This document shows positions 47,904 through 58,559 of a stretch of 64,000 nt of DNA, piece by piece. Numbering within the stretch: the stretch's first letter is position 1; each line of letters opens with the position of its first letter. The position numbers were made by a program, and so were the translations under genes. The stretch comes from Halioglobus japonicus (lineage in GTDB: Bacteria > Pseudomonadota > Gammaproteobacteria > Pseudomonadales > Halieaceae), in NCBI RefSeq assembly GCF_001983995.1, contig NZ_CP019450.1:1178001-1242000 (forward strand). Direction: 5' to 3'. The notes below the pieces were generated by a model. The model ran no database searches and was not told where the DNA came from. It worked only from the letters and a program-made list of their open reading frames with translations.

Positions 47904-49538
47904 CTAGTCCTGCGCTTTCTGCCAGGCAGCAATCAAGCGGTCGGTGGCAGGATCCATCGCAGCGTTGGTGCTCTCGCCCGCCATGATGCGGAGAATCTGG
48001 ACACCGATTTCCTTGCCCAGCTCGACACCCCATTGGTCAAAGGAGTTGATGCCCCACATGACGCCGCTGCAATACGTGCGGTGCTCGTACAGGGCAATAA
48101 GGGCGCCCAGGGTCGTTGGTGTGAGGGCTTCCATTGTGATTACGGAGTTCGGTCGGTTGCCCTGCATAGCCAGGTGAGGTGCCAGTTCCTCCGCTCGCGC
48201 TGGGTCGACACCACGCTCGACCAGTGACGCGTGCGCCTCCTGCAGCGAGCGGCCCACCATCATGGTGCGGCTCTGGGCCAGGCAATTGGCGACCAGGCGG
48301 CGGTGTTGCTCGGTCATGCCCGTGTGGGTGGTCAGCGGCAGGATGAAATCGGTCGGGCACAGTTCGGTGCCCTGGTGGAGTAGCTGGTGGAAAGAGTGCT
48401 GGCCCATGGTGCCCGCTGAGCCCCACAGCACCGGCCCCGTGGCGTGGTCCACAGGCTGGCCAGATTTGCTCACGCCTTTGCCGTTACTCTCCATGGTGAG
48501 TTGCTGGAGAAAGTCCGGGAAGCGCTGTAGCGCGTTGTCGTAGGGCAGGACGACGTGATTGCCGGCGCCAAAGAAATTGCAGTACCACACCTCCAGCAGG
48601 CTGAGCAGTACGGGTAGATTCTGCTCCAGCGGTGCCTCGGCGAAGTGCTGGTCCATGGCGGCAGCGCCTGCCAGGAACTGTTCAAAGTTGTCCCAACCCA
48701 CGGCGATGGCGCAGGACAGGCCGACGGCTGACCACACCGAGTAGCGGCCACCGACCCAGTCCCACATGGGCAGGCAATTGTCGGCGTCAATGCCGAACTC
48801 GGTTGCGGCCTCGAGGTTGGTGGTAATGGCCAGGAAATGCATGGCCAGGTCGGCCTCGCTGGCGCCGGCGTTGAGCATCCACTCGCGGGCCACCAGGCTG
48901 TTGGTCAGAGTTTCCTCGGTGCGGAAGGACTTGGAGCAGACAATAAACAGGGTGGTGTCCGGGTTCAGGTCCCGCAGGGTGTTTTGTAAATCGGCCGGGT
49001 CCACGTTGGCCACGTAGTGGCAGGCCACGTCGCCCTGGAAGGGGCGCAGTGCTTCGGTGACGAGGCGCGGCCCGAGATCAGAGCCTCCGATGCCAATGTT
49101 GACCACGTCGGTAATGACGGCGCCACTGAAGCCCAGGTGCTGGCTGTTGTTGAGGCGCTCGGCCCAGTCGCGCATGGTGGCTCGGCTGCGTTGTACTTGT
49201 GCCAGTTTGTCTTCCAGGCCGGGTGCGCTGGTCGCGCGCAGCAGGCTGTGCAGTGCCGGTCGCGCCTCGGTGTTGTTGACCTCAGTGCCATCGAGCAGGG
49301 CCGTGGCTGCGTGCTCCAGATCCGCCTCGCGAGCCAGGGTGTAGAGCGCCGCGAGGGCGGTGTCATCGAGCAGGTGCTTGCTGTAGTCGAGCGTGATGCC
49401 CGCAGCATCCAGGATGTATCGCGAGGCGCGCTCAGGGTCGGTTGTGAATAAGTCGTTGACTGAGCTGTCGCTCATCGCCAGCGCCATATCAGAGAGCTTC
49501 CCAAAGCTGGGAAGTTGCGAAAGAAGGGTAGCAGCCAT
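47904..49538 (-). CDS. pgi: Glucose-6-phosphate isomerase
   Basis: 544-residue glycolytic enzyme joining glucose-6-P and fructose-6-P. Signatures present: VGGRYSVWSAVGL and the C-terminal GVMWGINSFDQWGVELGK with catalytic His and Lys nearby; IGIGGSDLGPRL binds phosphate. It feeds the sugar-nucleotide genes on the other side of the repeat region. Full length. Confidence 0.96.
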   Translation of the reverse strand: MAATLLSQLPSFGKLSDMALAMSDSSVNDLFTTDPERASRYILDAAGITLDYSKHLLDDTALAALYTLAREADLEHAATALLDGTEVNNTEARPALHSLLRATSAPGLEDKLAQVQRSRATMRDWAERLNNSQHLGFSGAVITDVVNIGIGGSDLGPRLVTEALRPFQGDVACHYVANVDPADLQNTLRDLNPDTTLFIVCSKSFRTEETLTNSLVAREWMLNAGASEADLAMHFLAITTNLEAATEFGIDADNCLPMWDWVGGRYSVWSAVGLSCAIAVGWDNFEQFLAGAAAMDQHFAEAPLEQNLPVLLSLLEVWYCNFFGAGNHVVLPYDNALQRFPDFLQQLTMESNGKGVSKSGQPVDHATGPVLWGSAGTMGQHSFHQLLHQGTELCPTDFILPLTTHTGMTEQHRRLVANCLAQSRTMMVGRSLQEAHASLVERGVDPARAEELAPHLAMQGNRPNSVITMEALTPTTLGALIALYEHRTYCSGVMWGINSFDQWGVELGKEIGVQILRIMAGESTNAAMDPATDRLIAAWQKAQD

Positions 49539-49651
49539 TGCCGTCGTCCTTGTTGTTAGTGCGGCGAGTGGTTGTAGGCAGCTTTGTGGTTGTAGGAATG
49601 CTGCGATGGGGCCTTGAGTATAAAAACAGGCGCCCGCGGACGCAATCTAAA

Positions 49652-50614
49652 TCAGTGATCCCGGTCGATTGAGAGCGCCGTTACCGCTGCCAGCGCAGTG
49701 CGCGCCGCATTGTCTTGCAGCTCTTCGAGGTTAGCCAATGCCATGTCGTGATAGCGCTTGGCTTCCGAGCGGGTGTAGTCAAGCGCGCCGCAGCGCTGTA
49801 CGGCAGCCAGCACCTGGTCGATATCCTCGGCCGTCTTTTCGGAAATCGCCTTGCGCACCAGGGTCTGCTCTTCTGCGGTCCCGTGCTCCAGGGTGTAGAT
49901 GAGGGGCAGCGTCGGTTTACCTTCAGTGAGATCGTCGCCGACATTTTTACCCATGGTGGCCGGGTCCCCTTCGTAGTCGAGCACGTCGTCGATCATCTGG
50001 AAGGCAATGCCGAGGTTCAGACCGAAATCGTGCATGGCCTGCCGCCGGTCGTCGTCACAGCCGCTAAGTACTGCCGCACCGTAACAGCCTGCAGCAAACA
50101 GGATGGCGGTTTTACGAGTGATGACCTCCAGATACTGGGCTTCGGTCGTATTTGCATCGCCGGCCCTGACCAGTTGCAGTACTTCGCCCTCAGCGATAGT
50201 GTTGGTGGTATCAGCCATCTGCCGCAGAATGTCCATGTCCGCCAGCTCTACCATGAGCTGGAACGCCCGGGTATAGAGGAAGTCGCCTACCAGAACAGAT
50301 GGTGCGTTACCAAACTCCGCGTTGGCGGTGGGCCGGCCGCGGCGCAGGCTGGAGATATCGACCACATCGTCGTGGAGCAGGGTGGCGGTGTGAATGAATT
50401 CGATCACCGCGGCAAATTTAATGTGGTCCTGCTGGCAAGGACCCAAGGCCGCTGCACTCAACAGCACCAGCAGTGGGCGCAGGCGCTTGCCGCCGGCGTC
50501 GACAATGTAGTGGCCGATATTCTCGACCATGCCCACGTCCGAGTGGAGCTGTTCAACAATCAGTTGGTTGACCTGCTCGAACTCAGAGGCCACGGCGGCG
50601 CGTATGTTTTGCAT
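49652..50614 (-). CDS. ispB: Octaprenyl diphosphate synthase
   Basis: 320-residue trans-prenyltransferase making the ubiquinone side chain. First Asp-rich motif LLHDDVVD near 85-92 and second IDDVLDYEGD near 212-221; the GGKRLRPLL block precedes them. Position divergent from rplU-rpmA is the classic gammaproteobacterial order. Exact chain length (8 or 9) cannot be read from sequence. Confidence 0.94.
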   Translation of the reverse strand: MQNIRAAVASEFEQVNQLIVEQLHSDVGMVENIGHYIVDAGGKRLRPLLVLLSAAALGPCQQDHIKFAAVIEFIHTATLLHDDVVDISSLRRGRPTANAEFGNAPSVLVGDFLYTRAFQLMVELADMDILRQMADTTNTIAEGEVLQLVRAGDANTTEAQYLEVITRKTAILFAAGCYGAAVLSGCDDDRRQAMHDFGLNLGIAFQMIDDVLDYEGDPATMGKNVGDDLTEGKPTLPLIYTLEHGTAEEQTLVRKAISEKTAEDIDQVLAAVQRCGALDYTRSEAKRYHDMALANLEELQDNAARTALAAVTALSIDRDH

Positions 50615-50732
50615 ATAGATGAAGCAACAAGAAATGGCCCGGGCATGCTAGGGCCAGCCCCACCCCTGTCAAGCGCACGGCGGCAGAGGTCCCGGCCAGC
50701 GCAAGCTATTGTTTTTAGCCAATAATTAACCC

Positions 50733-50761
50733 TTGCGAGGGTGGGTGGTTTTCAGTAAAAT
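50733..50761 (+). promoter_or_regulatory. Sigma70 promoter of rplU-rpmA-obgE
   Basis: TTGCGA, 17 bases, TAAAAT. It gives a leader of about 130 bases before rplU. Confidence 0.65.
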
Positions 50762-50837
50762 CGCCGCCCTCTGACTCCTGCTGCACCCTATGGGTTGCCG
50801 CAGATGCTTTAACCAACTGTTTGTGCCTGGCTCTGCC

Positions 50838-50860
50838 CCCTTGATTTATAAGGGTTTTTT
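50838..50860 (+). terminator. Attenuator-like hairpin in the rplU leader
   Basis: CCCTT, seven bases, AAGGG then six T, lying between the promoter and the rplU RBS. The short stem with a U run looks like a weak intrinsic terminator, possibly used for feedback on L21/L27 synthesis. Confidence 0.45.
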
Positions 50861-50895
50861 CCAAATGCGAGCAGGCTAATTAAACGGAGTGCAAT

Positions 50896-51207
50896 ATGTA
50901 CGCAGTAATCGAAGCCGGTGGTAAGCAGCACCGCGTAGTTGAGGGCGAAACCCTCAAGCTGGAAAAAATTGAAGCCGCCACTGGCGAAACTGTCGAGTTC
51001 GACAAGGTTCTGCTGGCCGGCGCAGGCGAAGACGTCAAAATTGGCACCCCCGTCGTAGACGGCGCCAAGGTCACCGCTGAAGTGGTTGCCCACGGTCGCC
51101 ATAAGAAAGTGAAAATTGTTAAGTTCAACCGTCGTAAGCACCATCGGAAAGAAACTGGCCACCGCCAGTGGTTCACCGAAGTGAAAATCACTGGTATTTC
51201 GGCGTAA
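50896..51207 (+). CDS. rplU: 50S ribosomal protein L21
   Basis: 103 residues, full length. [18 protein letters not shown] start and [21 protein letters not shown] end are L21 signatures; binds 23S rRNA. GGAG upstream. First of rplU-rpmA-obgE. Confidence 0.97.
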   Translation: MYAVIEAGGKQHRVVEGETLKLEKIEAATGETVEFDKVLLAGAGEDVKIGTPVVDGAKVTAEVVAHGRHKKVKIVKFNRRKHHRKETGHRQWFTEVKITGISA

Positions 51208-51224
51208 ACAGGAGGGTTTGAAGA

Positions 51225-51482
51225 ATGGCTCATAAAAAAGCTGGTGGTAGTACCCGTAACGGACGCGATTCCGAGAGTAAACGCCTTGGCGTCAAGCGCT
51301 ACGGCGGTCAGGAAGTCCTGGCAGGCAACATTCTCGTGCGTCAACGTGGCACCAAGTTCCACGCCGGTGAAAACGTAGGCATGGGCAAGGATCACACTCT
51401 GTTTGCCCTGCAAAACGGCAAAGTAGAGTTTGTTACCCGCGGTCCAAAGAACCGCAAGTTCGTTCAGGTGGTGAGCGCCTGA
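51225..51482 (+). CDS. rpmA: 50S ribosomal protein L27
   Basis: 85 residues. [20 protein letters not shown] is the conserved start, with the N-terminal tail reaching the peptidyl transferase centre and no cleavable extension; [20 protein letters not shown] follows. Starts 17 bases after rplU. Confidence 0.97.
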   Translation: MAHKKAGGSTRNGRDSESKRLGVKRYGGQEVLAGNILVRQRGTKFHAGENVGMGKDHTLFALQNGKVEFVTRGPKNRKFVQVVSA

Positions 51483-51503
51483 TCGCACTGACGCGATATG
51501 CAC

Positions 51504-51538
51504 CAAAAAGCCTCGTCAAATGACGGGGCTTTTTTTTA
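51504..51538 (+). terminator. Rho-independent terminator after rpmA
   Basis: AAAAAGCC-CGTCA hairpin with TGACG-GGGCTTTTTTTT. It reduces read-through from the ribosomal genes into obgE. Confidence 0.9.
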
Positions 51539-51752
51539 TCTTTCAAAGAAGTAATGAGCGCACCTTCAGTGACTGTGCGGTGAGCAGCAAGAAACTACGC
51601 TATCCTGCTGCTTTTGCCGCACTCGAGCGACGCGGCAGAGACTGGTTTACCGATGGACTGTATGAAGCAGGGATGCCGATTATAAGCCTCCATGGACGGG
51701 TTCACGGCGGGTCCAGCGGTAAACCAATCTTTGCCGGGGCGCACGGAACTAG

Positions 51753-52979
<1,227 letters not shown>

Positions 52980-54101
52980 ATGACGAATAGAGCCGAGATA
53001 AGCGCCAGCCGTCGCTGGGTCGTCAAGGTCGGCAGTGCGCTGCTGACGGACGACGGCCGCGGCCTCGACGAGAACATGATCCGCACGCTTGTGGCGCAGC
53101 TGGCACAGTTGCGGGCCAGCGGCTGCGAAGTGGTGCTGGTGTCCAGCGGCGCCGTGGCTGCCGGCATTGTGCGCCTGGGAATGAGTGCCCGCCCACAGCT
53201 GCTGCACGAGTTGCAGGCCGCCGCCGCTGCCGGGCAATCGGTACTGGTACAGGCCTATGAGAACGCCTTCGCTGAACATGACATTATCTCCGCCCAGGTG
53301 TTGCTGGGGCACGACGATATCATTGCGCGCGATCGCTACCTGAATGCTCGTGGCACGCTTAAAACCCTGCTTGGCCTTGGCGTAGTGCCCGTGGTGAATG
53401 AGAACGACACCGTGGTGACTGACGAAATTCGCTTTGGCGACAACGATACGCTGGGTGCACTGGTGGCCAACCTGATCGACGCCGATGCGCTGTTGTTGCT
53501 GACTGATCAGCAGGGCTTGTACCGCGAAGACCCTCGGCAGAACCCCGCAGCGGAGTTGGTACAGAGCAGCGACGTCAATGCGCCGGAGCTGGATGCCATG
53601 GCCGGGGAAGGCGGTGCACTGGGCCGTGGCGGTATGGTGACCAAGCTGCGGGCCGCGCGCGTCGCTGCGCGGTCCGGTACGGAAACCGTGATTGCCGGCG
53701 GCCGCGTTGAGGATGTGATTGCGCGGGTGACTGCTGGCGATAATATCGGAACCTGGTTGCGGACCGGGAAGCAGCCGCAGAATGCGCGCAAACAATGGCT
53801 GGCCTCAATGGTTCAGGTGCGCGGCAGTCTGGCGCTGGATGATGGCGCTGTGCGGGTACTGCGCGAGTCAGGCCGCAGCCTTTTGCCTGTGGGCGTGCGC
53901 GGCGTGCAGGGTGATTTCCAGCGCGGCGACATGGTGTCCTGTCGCGACAGTGAAAACCGGGAAATTGCCCGTGGGCTGGTGAATTACAGTGCTGTTGAAA
54001 CCCGCCAGATCATGGGTTCTGCGTCCAGCGAGATCGAGGGAATTCTGGGCTACACCGGTGGCGAGGAGCTCGTGCACCGGGATAATCTGGTGATTAACTG
54101 A
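52980..54101 (+). CDS. proB: Glutamate 5-kinase
   Basis: 373 residues, first step of proline synthesis. N-terminal kinase domain with [14 protein letters not shown] and [12 protein letters not shown], phosphate-binding [11 protein letters not shown], and a C-terminal PUA domain from about residue 280. Starts one base after the obgE stop. Convergent with panC. Confidence 0.95.
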   Translation: MTNRAEISASRRWVVKVGSALLTDDGRGLDENMIRTLVAQLAQLRASGCEVVLVSSGAVAAGIVRLGMSARPQLLHELQAAAAAGQSVLVQAYENAFAEHDIISAQVLLGHDDIIARDRYLNARGTLKTLLGLGVVPVVNENDTVVTDEIRFGDNDTLGALVANLIDADALLLLTDQQGLYREDPRQNPAAELVQSSDVNAPELDAMAGEGGALGRGGMVTKLRAARVAARSGTETVIAGGRVEDVIARVTAGDNIGTWLRTGKQPQNARKQWLASMVQVRGSLALDDGAVRVLRESGRSLLPVGVRGVQGDFQRGDMVSCRDSENREIARGLVNYSAVETRQIMGSASSEIEGILGYTGGEELVHRDNLVIN

Positions 54102-54115
54102 ATCGGTGAGACGAC

Positions 54116-54999
54116 TTAGCCGTCCGCCAGCATGCCCCAGTCTTCGGCGGGGTTGAGTGACAGACGCACGTTGTCGATCAGGCGAGTGCTGCCCAGTCGG
54201 GCCGCGGCCAGAATGGCTATCTCTTCACTGTATTCAGTGACTGCGCGCAGGGTGCGGGCATCGCGAATGGCAAAATAATCCGGCTCAAACCCGGCCTGCA
54301 GCAGCTTCATACGGGCGTGGGATTCCAGTTGCAGGAAATTATCGAAACCGCAGGCAATGGCTTCGCGGCAATTGTTCAGAGTCTCGTGCAGTAGCGGTGC
54401 GATCTCGCGCTCGACGCCGGTCAGGTAACCATTGCGCGAGCTCATGGCAAGGCCATCCTCGTCGCGGCGCGTCGGAACGCCGACAACCTTCACCGGCATA
54501 CACAGGTCGCGAACCATCTTGCGAACAATCGACAGCTGCTGGAAATCTTTCTCGCCAAAAGCCGCCACGTCCGGCTGGACGATGTTGAACAGCTTGTTGA
54601 CCACCGTGGTTACGCCGTCGAAGTGGCCCGGGCGACTGCTTCCGCAGAGTGTGTCACCGAGATCGGGCACCTGGACGACGGTCTGGGCGGCCATGCCCTC
54701 GGGGTAAATGTCTTCCACGCCGGGGCGTACAAAACCTGGGCGCCTTCGCTGAACAGCTTTTCTTTGTCGGCGGCCATGGTGCGGGGGTAGGCATCCAGAT
54801 CTTCGTTGGCGCCAAATTGGAGAGGATTGACGAAAATGCTGACGACGACAATGTCGCAGAGCGTCCGCGCTTTGCGGACCAGATCGAGGTGACCCTCATG
54901 CAGATTGCCCATGGTGGGCACAAAGGCAATGGTCTGGCCTTCGCGGCGCAGTTTCCCGAGCGCAGCCTGCAGTTGGGCGGCATTGTTGTAAGTTCGCAT
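54116..54999 (-). CDS. panC: Pantothenate synthetase PanC (one-base frameshift)
   Basis: Joins pantoate and beta-alanine. About 294 residues after correction. The N-terminus has [16 protein letters not shown], with the HxGH nucleotide motif. In the C4G2 run near base 54735 a G is missing: the frame gives [11 protein letters not shown]; with one G it reads [16 protein letters not shown] and continues through [15 protein letters not shown] to the end. No panD lies beside panBC here, unlike Pseudomonas. Lesion is probably a sequencing error. Confidence 0.88.
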
Positions 55000-55150
55000 A
55001 TCTAACCCTCTACCACGCGGTGGGTGGTGATGCTAAACCAGCAAATAACACTCACTGAATTCCCCTAAAGCTTGTGCAGCTTTTGAGGGCAGGCAAGTAT
55101 GCCCCATGCCCCAAGTGTGGGCAATGGGGATTTATGAAAAATTCACGCCG

Positions 55151-55184
55151 TTTGTTACTTTAGGAAGCGTTCTTTTGTAACAAA
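55151..55184. promoter_or_regulatory. Perfect palindrome TTTGTTAC-N18-GTAACAAA, CbrB-type site candidate
   Basis: Two exact 8-base arms separated by 18 bases in the panB-panC gap. The TGTTAC-N18-GTAAC core is the same as that found before the predicted small RNA downstream of cbrB (59011-59039). Function inferred from likeness only. Confidence 0.55.
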
Positions 55185-55228
55185 TGGGTATATGGATCAC
55201 AAAAAATCGAAAGCGAGGTGGGTTTTTG

Positions 55229-55245
55229 TGCACCAAAACGGTGCA
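55229..55245. promoter_or_regulatory. NtrC-type palindrome TGCACC-N5-GGTGCA near the end of panB
   Basis: A perfect 6+5+6 palindrome matching the site before the porin-glnK-amtB operon. It overlaps no gene except the region adjoining the panB stop. A strict sigma54 promoter (GG-N10-GC) was searched for on both strands around it and not found. Confidence 0.45.
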
Positions 55246-55250
55246 GTAAA

Positions 55251-56042
55251 TCAGCTGTAGCTGTGCTCTTCGCGAGGGTATTGGCCGGCTTTTACCGCCT
55301 GCACAAAGGCTTGCAGGGCGCCCTGGATGGTGGTTTGTCCGTCCATGAAGTTTTCCACGAAGCGCGCCGTGTGTTCGGACAGGCCAAGCAGGTCGTGCAT
55401 CACCAATACCTGGGCGTCAGTGCCAGCGCCAGCGCCAATGCCAATGACTGGAATATCGAGCTTTTCGCTGATGTCTGTCGCCAGGTGGGAGGGAATACAC
55501 TCCAGCACCAGCAGGCTGGCGCCGGCGTCCTGAATCTCTACCGCGTCAGCAAGAATCGACTTGGCTTCCTTGGGGGTGCGGCCCTGAACCTTGAAACCGC
55601 CAAACTGGTTGACAGACTGGGGGGTGAGGCCGAGGTGGGCACAGACTGGAATACCGCGCTCCACCAGCATACTGATACTGTCCGACAGCCAAGTGCCGCC
55701 CTCCATTTTGACCATTTGCGCGCCCGCCTGCATGAGGGCTGTGGCGTTGGCCATCGTCTGCTCGGGGGTGGTGTAGCTCATGAAAGGCATGTCGGCGATT
55801 ACCAGTGAATCTGGCTGGGCGCGGCACACGCACTCGGTGTGATAGGCCATGTCATCGACAGTGACCGGGATGGTGCTGTCGTGTCCTTGCAGGACCATGC
55901 CGAGGGAATCACCCACGAGAATAGTTTCAGCGCCGGCCTCGCTAACAAGTCGCGCAAAGGTGGCGTCGTAGGCGGTGATGCAGACGAACTTCTCGCCGGC
56001 GGCTTTCATCTTGTCCAGGGTGCTGGTGGTTACCTTGGCCAT
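55251..56042 (-). CDS. panB: 3-methyl-2-oxobutanoate hydroxymethyltransferase
   Basis: 263-residue enzyme making ketopantoate from ketoisovalerate and methylene-THF. Blocks [39 protein letters not shown] and MEGGTW are diagnostic. Metal and substrate residues are intact. Separated from panC by 251 bases holding two palindromes and a hairpin. Confidence 0.95.
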   Translation of the reverse strand: MAKVTTSTLDKMKAAGEKFVCITAYDATFARLVSEAGAETILVGDSLGMVLQGHDSTIPVTVDDMAYHTECVCRAQPDSLVIADMPFMSYTTPEQTMANATALMQAGAQMVKMEGGTWLSDSISMLVERGIPVCAHLGLTPQSVNQFGGFKVQGRTPKEAKSILADAVEIQDAGASLLVLECIPSHLATDISEKLDIPVIGIGAGAGTDAQVLVMHDLLGLSEHTARFVENFMDGQTTIQGALQAFVQAVKAGQYPREEHSYS

Positions 56043-56050
56043 GGCGCAGA

Positions 56051-56713
56051 CTATCCAAAAAATGTTGGGTTGAAATAATGGCGGCCACTGCGGATATCCA
56101 GCATGTAGTCCACCAGGTGTCCATAGTCCCGCTCGCCGTTGGCCAGGTCGATCTCACTGGCATTCACGATTAGCAGGGGGGCGCCATCGTAATATAGAAA
56201 GAACTCACTGTACACTTCGTTCAGACGCTCCAGATAATCCCTATCGATGGCCTGTTCGGCGGGGATTCCACGCTGATCAATTCGCGATTGCAGCACGTCA
56301 GTGGACGCCTGCAGATAAATGACCAGATCGGGTTTAGGGGCATCGATGGTCAGTTGCTGATACACCTTTTCATAGAGCTGGAACTCTTCTCTGTCCAGAT
56401 TGATACGTGCAAACAGTGGGTCTTTCTCGATCAGGAAGTCCGCCACTCGAACGGGCTCGAAGATGTCAGCCTGGCGCAGGTCCTGGAGTTTTTGTGCCCG
56501 CTGGAACAGAAAGAATAGTTGGGTGGCGAGGGCGGCCTGCTGGCGATTGCGATAAAACTTCTCAAGAAACGGGTTCTGCTCCGCCTCCTCGAGCAAGGTC
56601 TGGTAGTTGAACGTGGCTGCCAGGCGTTTGGTTAGCGTGGTCTTGCCGACCCCAATAGGGCCCTCGACGGCGATGTAGGCGGGCGGGTTGCGCCCCTTCA
56701 GGTCGATCTTGAT
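56051..56713 (-). CDS. Deoxynucleoside kinase family protein (start codon unusual)
   Basis: About 220 residues. Phosphorylates deoxyadenosine/deoxyguanosine-type nucleosides (substrate uncertain). P-loop [11 protein letters not shown] lies near the N-terminus, followed by [15 protein letters not shown] and [14 protein letters not shown]; the C-terminal [15 protein letters not shown] is typical. No ATG, GTG or TTG is in frame before the P-loop. An ATC codon (giving [18 protein letters not shown]) stands eight bases after a GGAG, and a CTG lies four codons later. Either a rare start codon or a base-call error is implied. The start overlaps the end of folK. Confidence 0.75.
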   Translation of the reverse strand: MKIDLKGRNPPAYIAVEGPIGVGKTTLTKRLAATFNYQTLLEEAEQNPFLEKFYRNRQQAALATQLFFLFQRAQKLQDLRQADIFEPVRVADFLIEKDPLFARINLDREEFQLYEKVYQQLTIDAPKPDLVIYLQASTDVLQSRIDQRGIPAEQAIDRDYLERLNEVYSEFFLYYDGAPLLIVNASEIDLANGERDYGHLVDYMLDIRSGRHYFNPTFFG

Positions 56714-57240
56714 GGCCGGGTCTCCGAATCTGGGCCTGCATTGTCCGGGGCGATAGTCAGTTCTGTGCGAACCAGTTCACCCCTGGGACATCGGCCTAGT
56801 AATGTATCAAGTTCGCGGCCGTCCGGCAGCATCATTTTTGGTGGCGCGATGTCGGCCAGTGGTTGCAGCACGAAGTCGCGCTCTGTCATGCGCGGGTGAG
56901 GGACCTGCAGACGCTGTTCGTCGATCGTTTGCTCGCCATAGAGCAGCATATCTAGATCGAGGGTCCGCGCCCCCCAGCGCTCGGTACGCAGGCGCCCCTG
57001 CTGGTTTTCAATGGCCTGTAGCGCGTCCAGAAGTGCGATGGGGGTGAGGGTTGTATCGATACGGACGACGGCATTCAGATAGTCCGGTTGCTCGCCGGGG
57101 CCCACGGCTTTGCTGCGGTAGGCGAGCGAACTGGCGATCAACTGACTGTCAGGAAGTTTGGCCAGAGCCATGACGGCCTGGCGCAATTGGGTCAGGGGCT
57201 GGGCCAGATTACTGCCCAGGGCGATATAGGTGCGAATCAT
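56698..57240 (-). CDS. folK: 2-amino-4-hydroxy-6-hydroxymethyldihydropteridine diphosphokinase
   Basis: 180-residue folate enzyme. Signature: TYIALGSNLAQP at the start and RWGARTLDLDMLLYG with the Mg/ATP-binding Asp pair; VPHPRMTERDFVLQPL follows. ATG overlaps the stop of pcnB by four bases, so translation is probably coupled. Confidence 0.95.
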   Translation of the reverse strand: MIRTYIALGSNLAQPLTQLRQAVMALAKLPDSQLIASSLAYRSKAVGPGEQPDYLNAVVRIDTTLTPIALLDALQAIENQQGRLRTERWGARTLDLDMLLYGEQTIDEQRLQVPHPRMTERDFVLQPLADIAPPKMMLPDGRELDTLLGRCPRGELVRTELTIAPDNAGPDSETRPSRST

Positions 57241-58529
57241 TCGCTCTTGTTGCTGCGCCGACGGCGCGGGCGTCGGCGGCGACGCGGCCCGTCGCGTTCT
57301 GGCTGTCGGTGCCGGTCTTGCGGTGCCAGGTGTTGGTACTGGGTCCAGAACTCACCGAGGCCATCGGTTTCCTCCCCGGCCTGTTCGCGCAGCAGCAGGA
57401 AATCGTAGGCGGCCCGGAATCGGCGATGCTCCACCAGCTCCGCCGCCTTTTTCCCCTGGCGCTTTTTGAGACGCAGCTGAAATTCCCAGATCTCGCGCAT
57501 GGGCTGGCTGAAGCGGCGCGGAATCGATACGAATTGAACCGCTTCGGCAATGGTTTGCTGGGCTGCGCTGTGCATGGCAGGCATGGGCGGCTCGCCCCGG
57601 GCCTCAAGTTGGCTGGCCAGGCGACTGGCCACGGGCCACAGCAGCGCGGCGAGCAGGAAGGCGGGGGTAACCGGTTTGTCCTGGGCGATGCGCTCGTCAG
57701 TATTGGCCATGGCGGCTCGTACGAGGGCGAGGTAGTGCTCATCCTCCAGCAAAAGCTCGCTCGTTTCCGGAAACAGGAACTGGAGCAGGTCGTGGCGTAG
57801 CAGTTGTTCCAGGGTGGCCGCCGCGTAGCCGGACAGGAACAATTTGAGAAACTCATCAAACAGGCGGGCGGCGGGAATGTCTCGCAGCAGGTGGGCGCAT
57901 TCGGGGATGGCGGCTGCGGTGTCGCTGTCGATACCAAAGTCGAGTTTGGCGGCGAAGCGAACAGCCCTCAGCATGCGTACCGGGTCTTCCCGAAAGCGCA
58001 CCTGCGGATCGCCAATAATGCAGATATGGCGCTTTTCCAGGTCTTCCAAGCCGTGTACGTGATCGTAAACCTCGAACGTACCGGCATCATAGTAAAGCGC
58101 GTTGACCGTGAGGTCGCGACGCACTGCATCTTCTTCCAGGGTGCCGTAGACGTTGTCTCGCAGCAGCATGCCGCTGGCGGACTGTCGCGAGTGGTTGCCG
58201 CTGTTGGCTCGGGCGTCTGCTTCGCCGTTGTCGTGGTGGCCGCGGAACGTGGTGACCTCGATGATCTCGCGTCCGAAGCGCACGTGGACGATACGGAAGC
58301 GACGGCCGATGATGCGCGAGTTGCGAAACAACTGGTGCACTTCCTCTGGGGTGGCGTCGGTGGCAATGTCGAAGTCTTTGGGGTGGCCGCCAAGTAGCAG
58401 ATCGCGCACGGCGCCGCCGACCAGATAGGCCTGGTGGCCCTGGCCGCGCAGGCGCGACATGACCTTCAGTGCGCTGTCGCTGATGTGCTTGCGGGAAATA
58501 CAGTGTTGATCCCTGGGGATTACGTTCAA
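57237..58529 (-). CDS. pcnB: Poly(A) polymerase I
   Basis: 430 residues. Nucleotidyltransferase head with LVGGAVRDLLLGGHPKDFDIATDA; the catalytic Asp pair is DFD. The flexible-loop motif RREDP-type region here reads FREDPVRMLRAVRFAAKLDF; basic C-terminal tail (RPRRRRSNKSE) binds RNA. It tags RNAs for decay by adding A. It follows a predicted regulatory RNA in the same direction, so it may be read from that transcript. Confidence 0.95.
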   Translation of the reverse strand: MNVIPRDQHCISRKHISDSALKVMSRLRGQGHQAYLVGGAVRDLLLGGHPKDFDIATDATPEEVHQLFRNSRIIGRRFRIVHVRFGREIIEVTTFRGHHDNGEADARANSGNHSRQSASGMLLRDNVYGTLEEDAVRRDLTVNALYYDAGTFEVYDHVHGLEDLEKRHICIIGDPQVRFREDPVRMLRAVRFAAKLDFGIDSDTAAAIPECAHLLRDIPAARLFDEFLKLFLSGYAAATLEQLLRHDLLQFLFPETSELLLEDEHYLALVRAAMANTDERIAQDKPVTPAFLLAALLWPVASRLASQLEARGEPPMPAMHSAAQQTIAEAVQFVSIPRRFSQPMREIWEFQLRLKKRQGKKAAELVEHRRFRAAYDFLLLREQAGEETDGLGEFWTQYQHLAPQDRHRQPERDGPRRRRRPRRRRSNKSE

Positions 58530-58559
58530 GCCAATTCTGCCTGTATCAGGGGGTGGTAA

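Noticed and set aside
55080..55140. Hairpin CCCCATGCCC/GGGCAATGGGG as a terminator of panB
   Set aside because: No T run follows on the minus strand; it may be a processing stem but termination is not supported.
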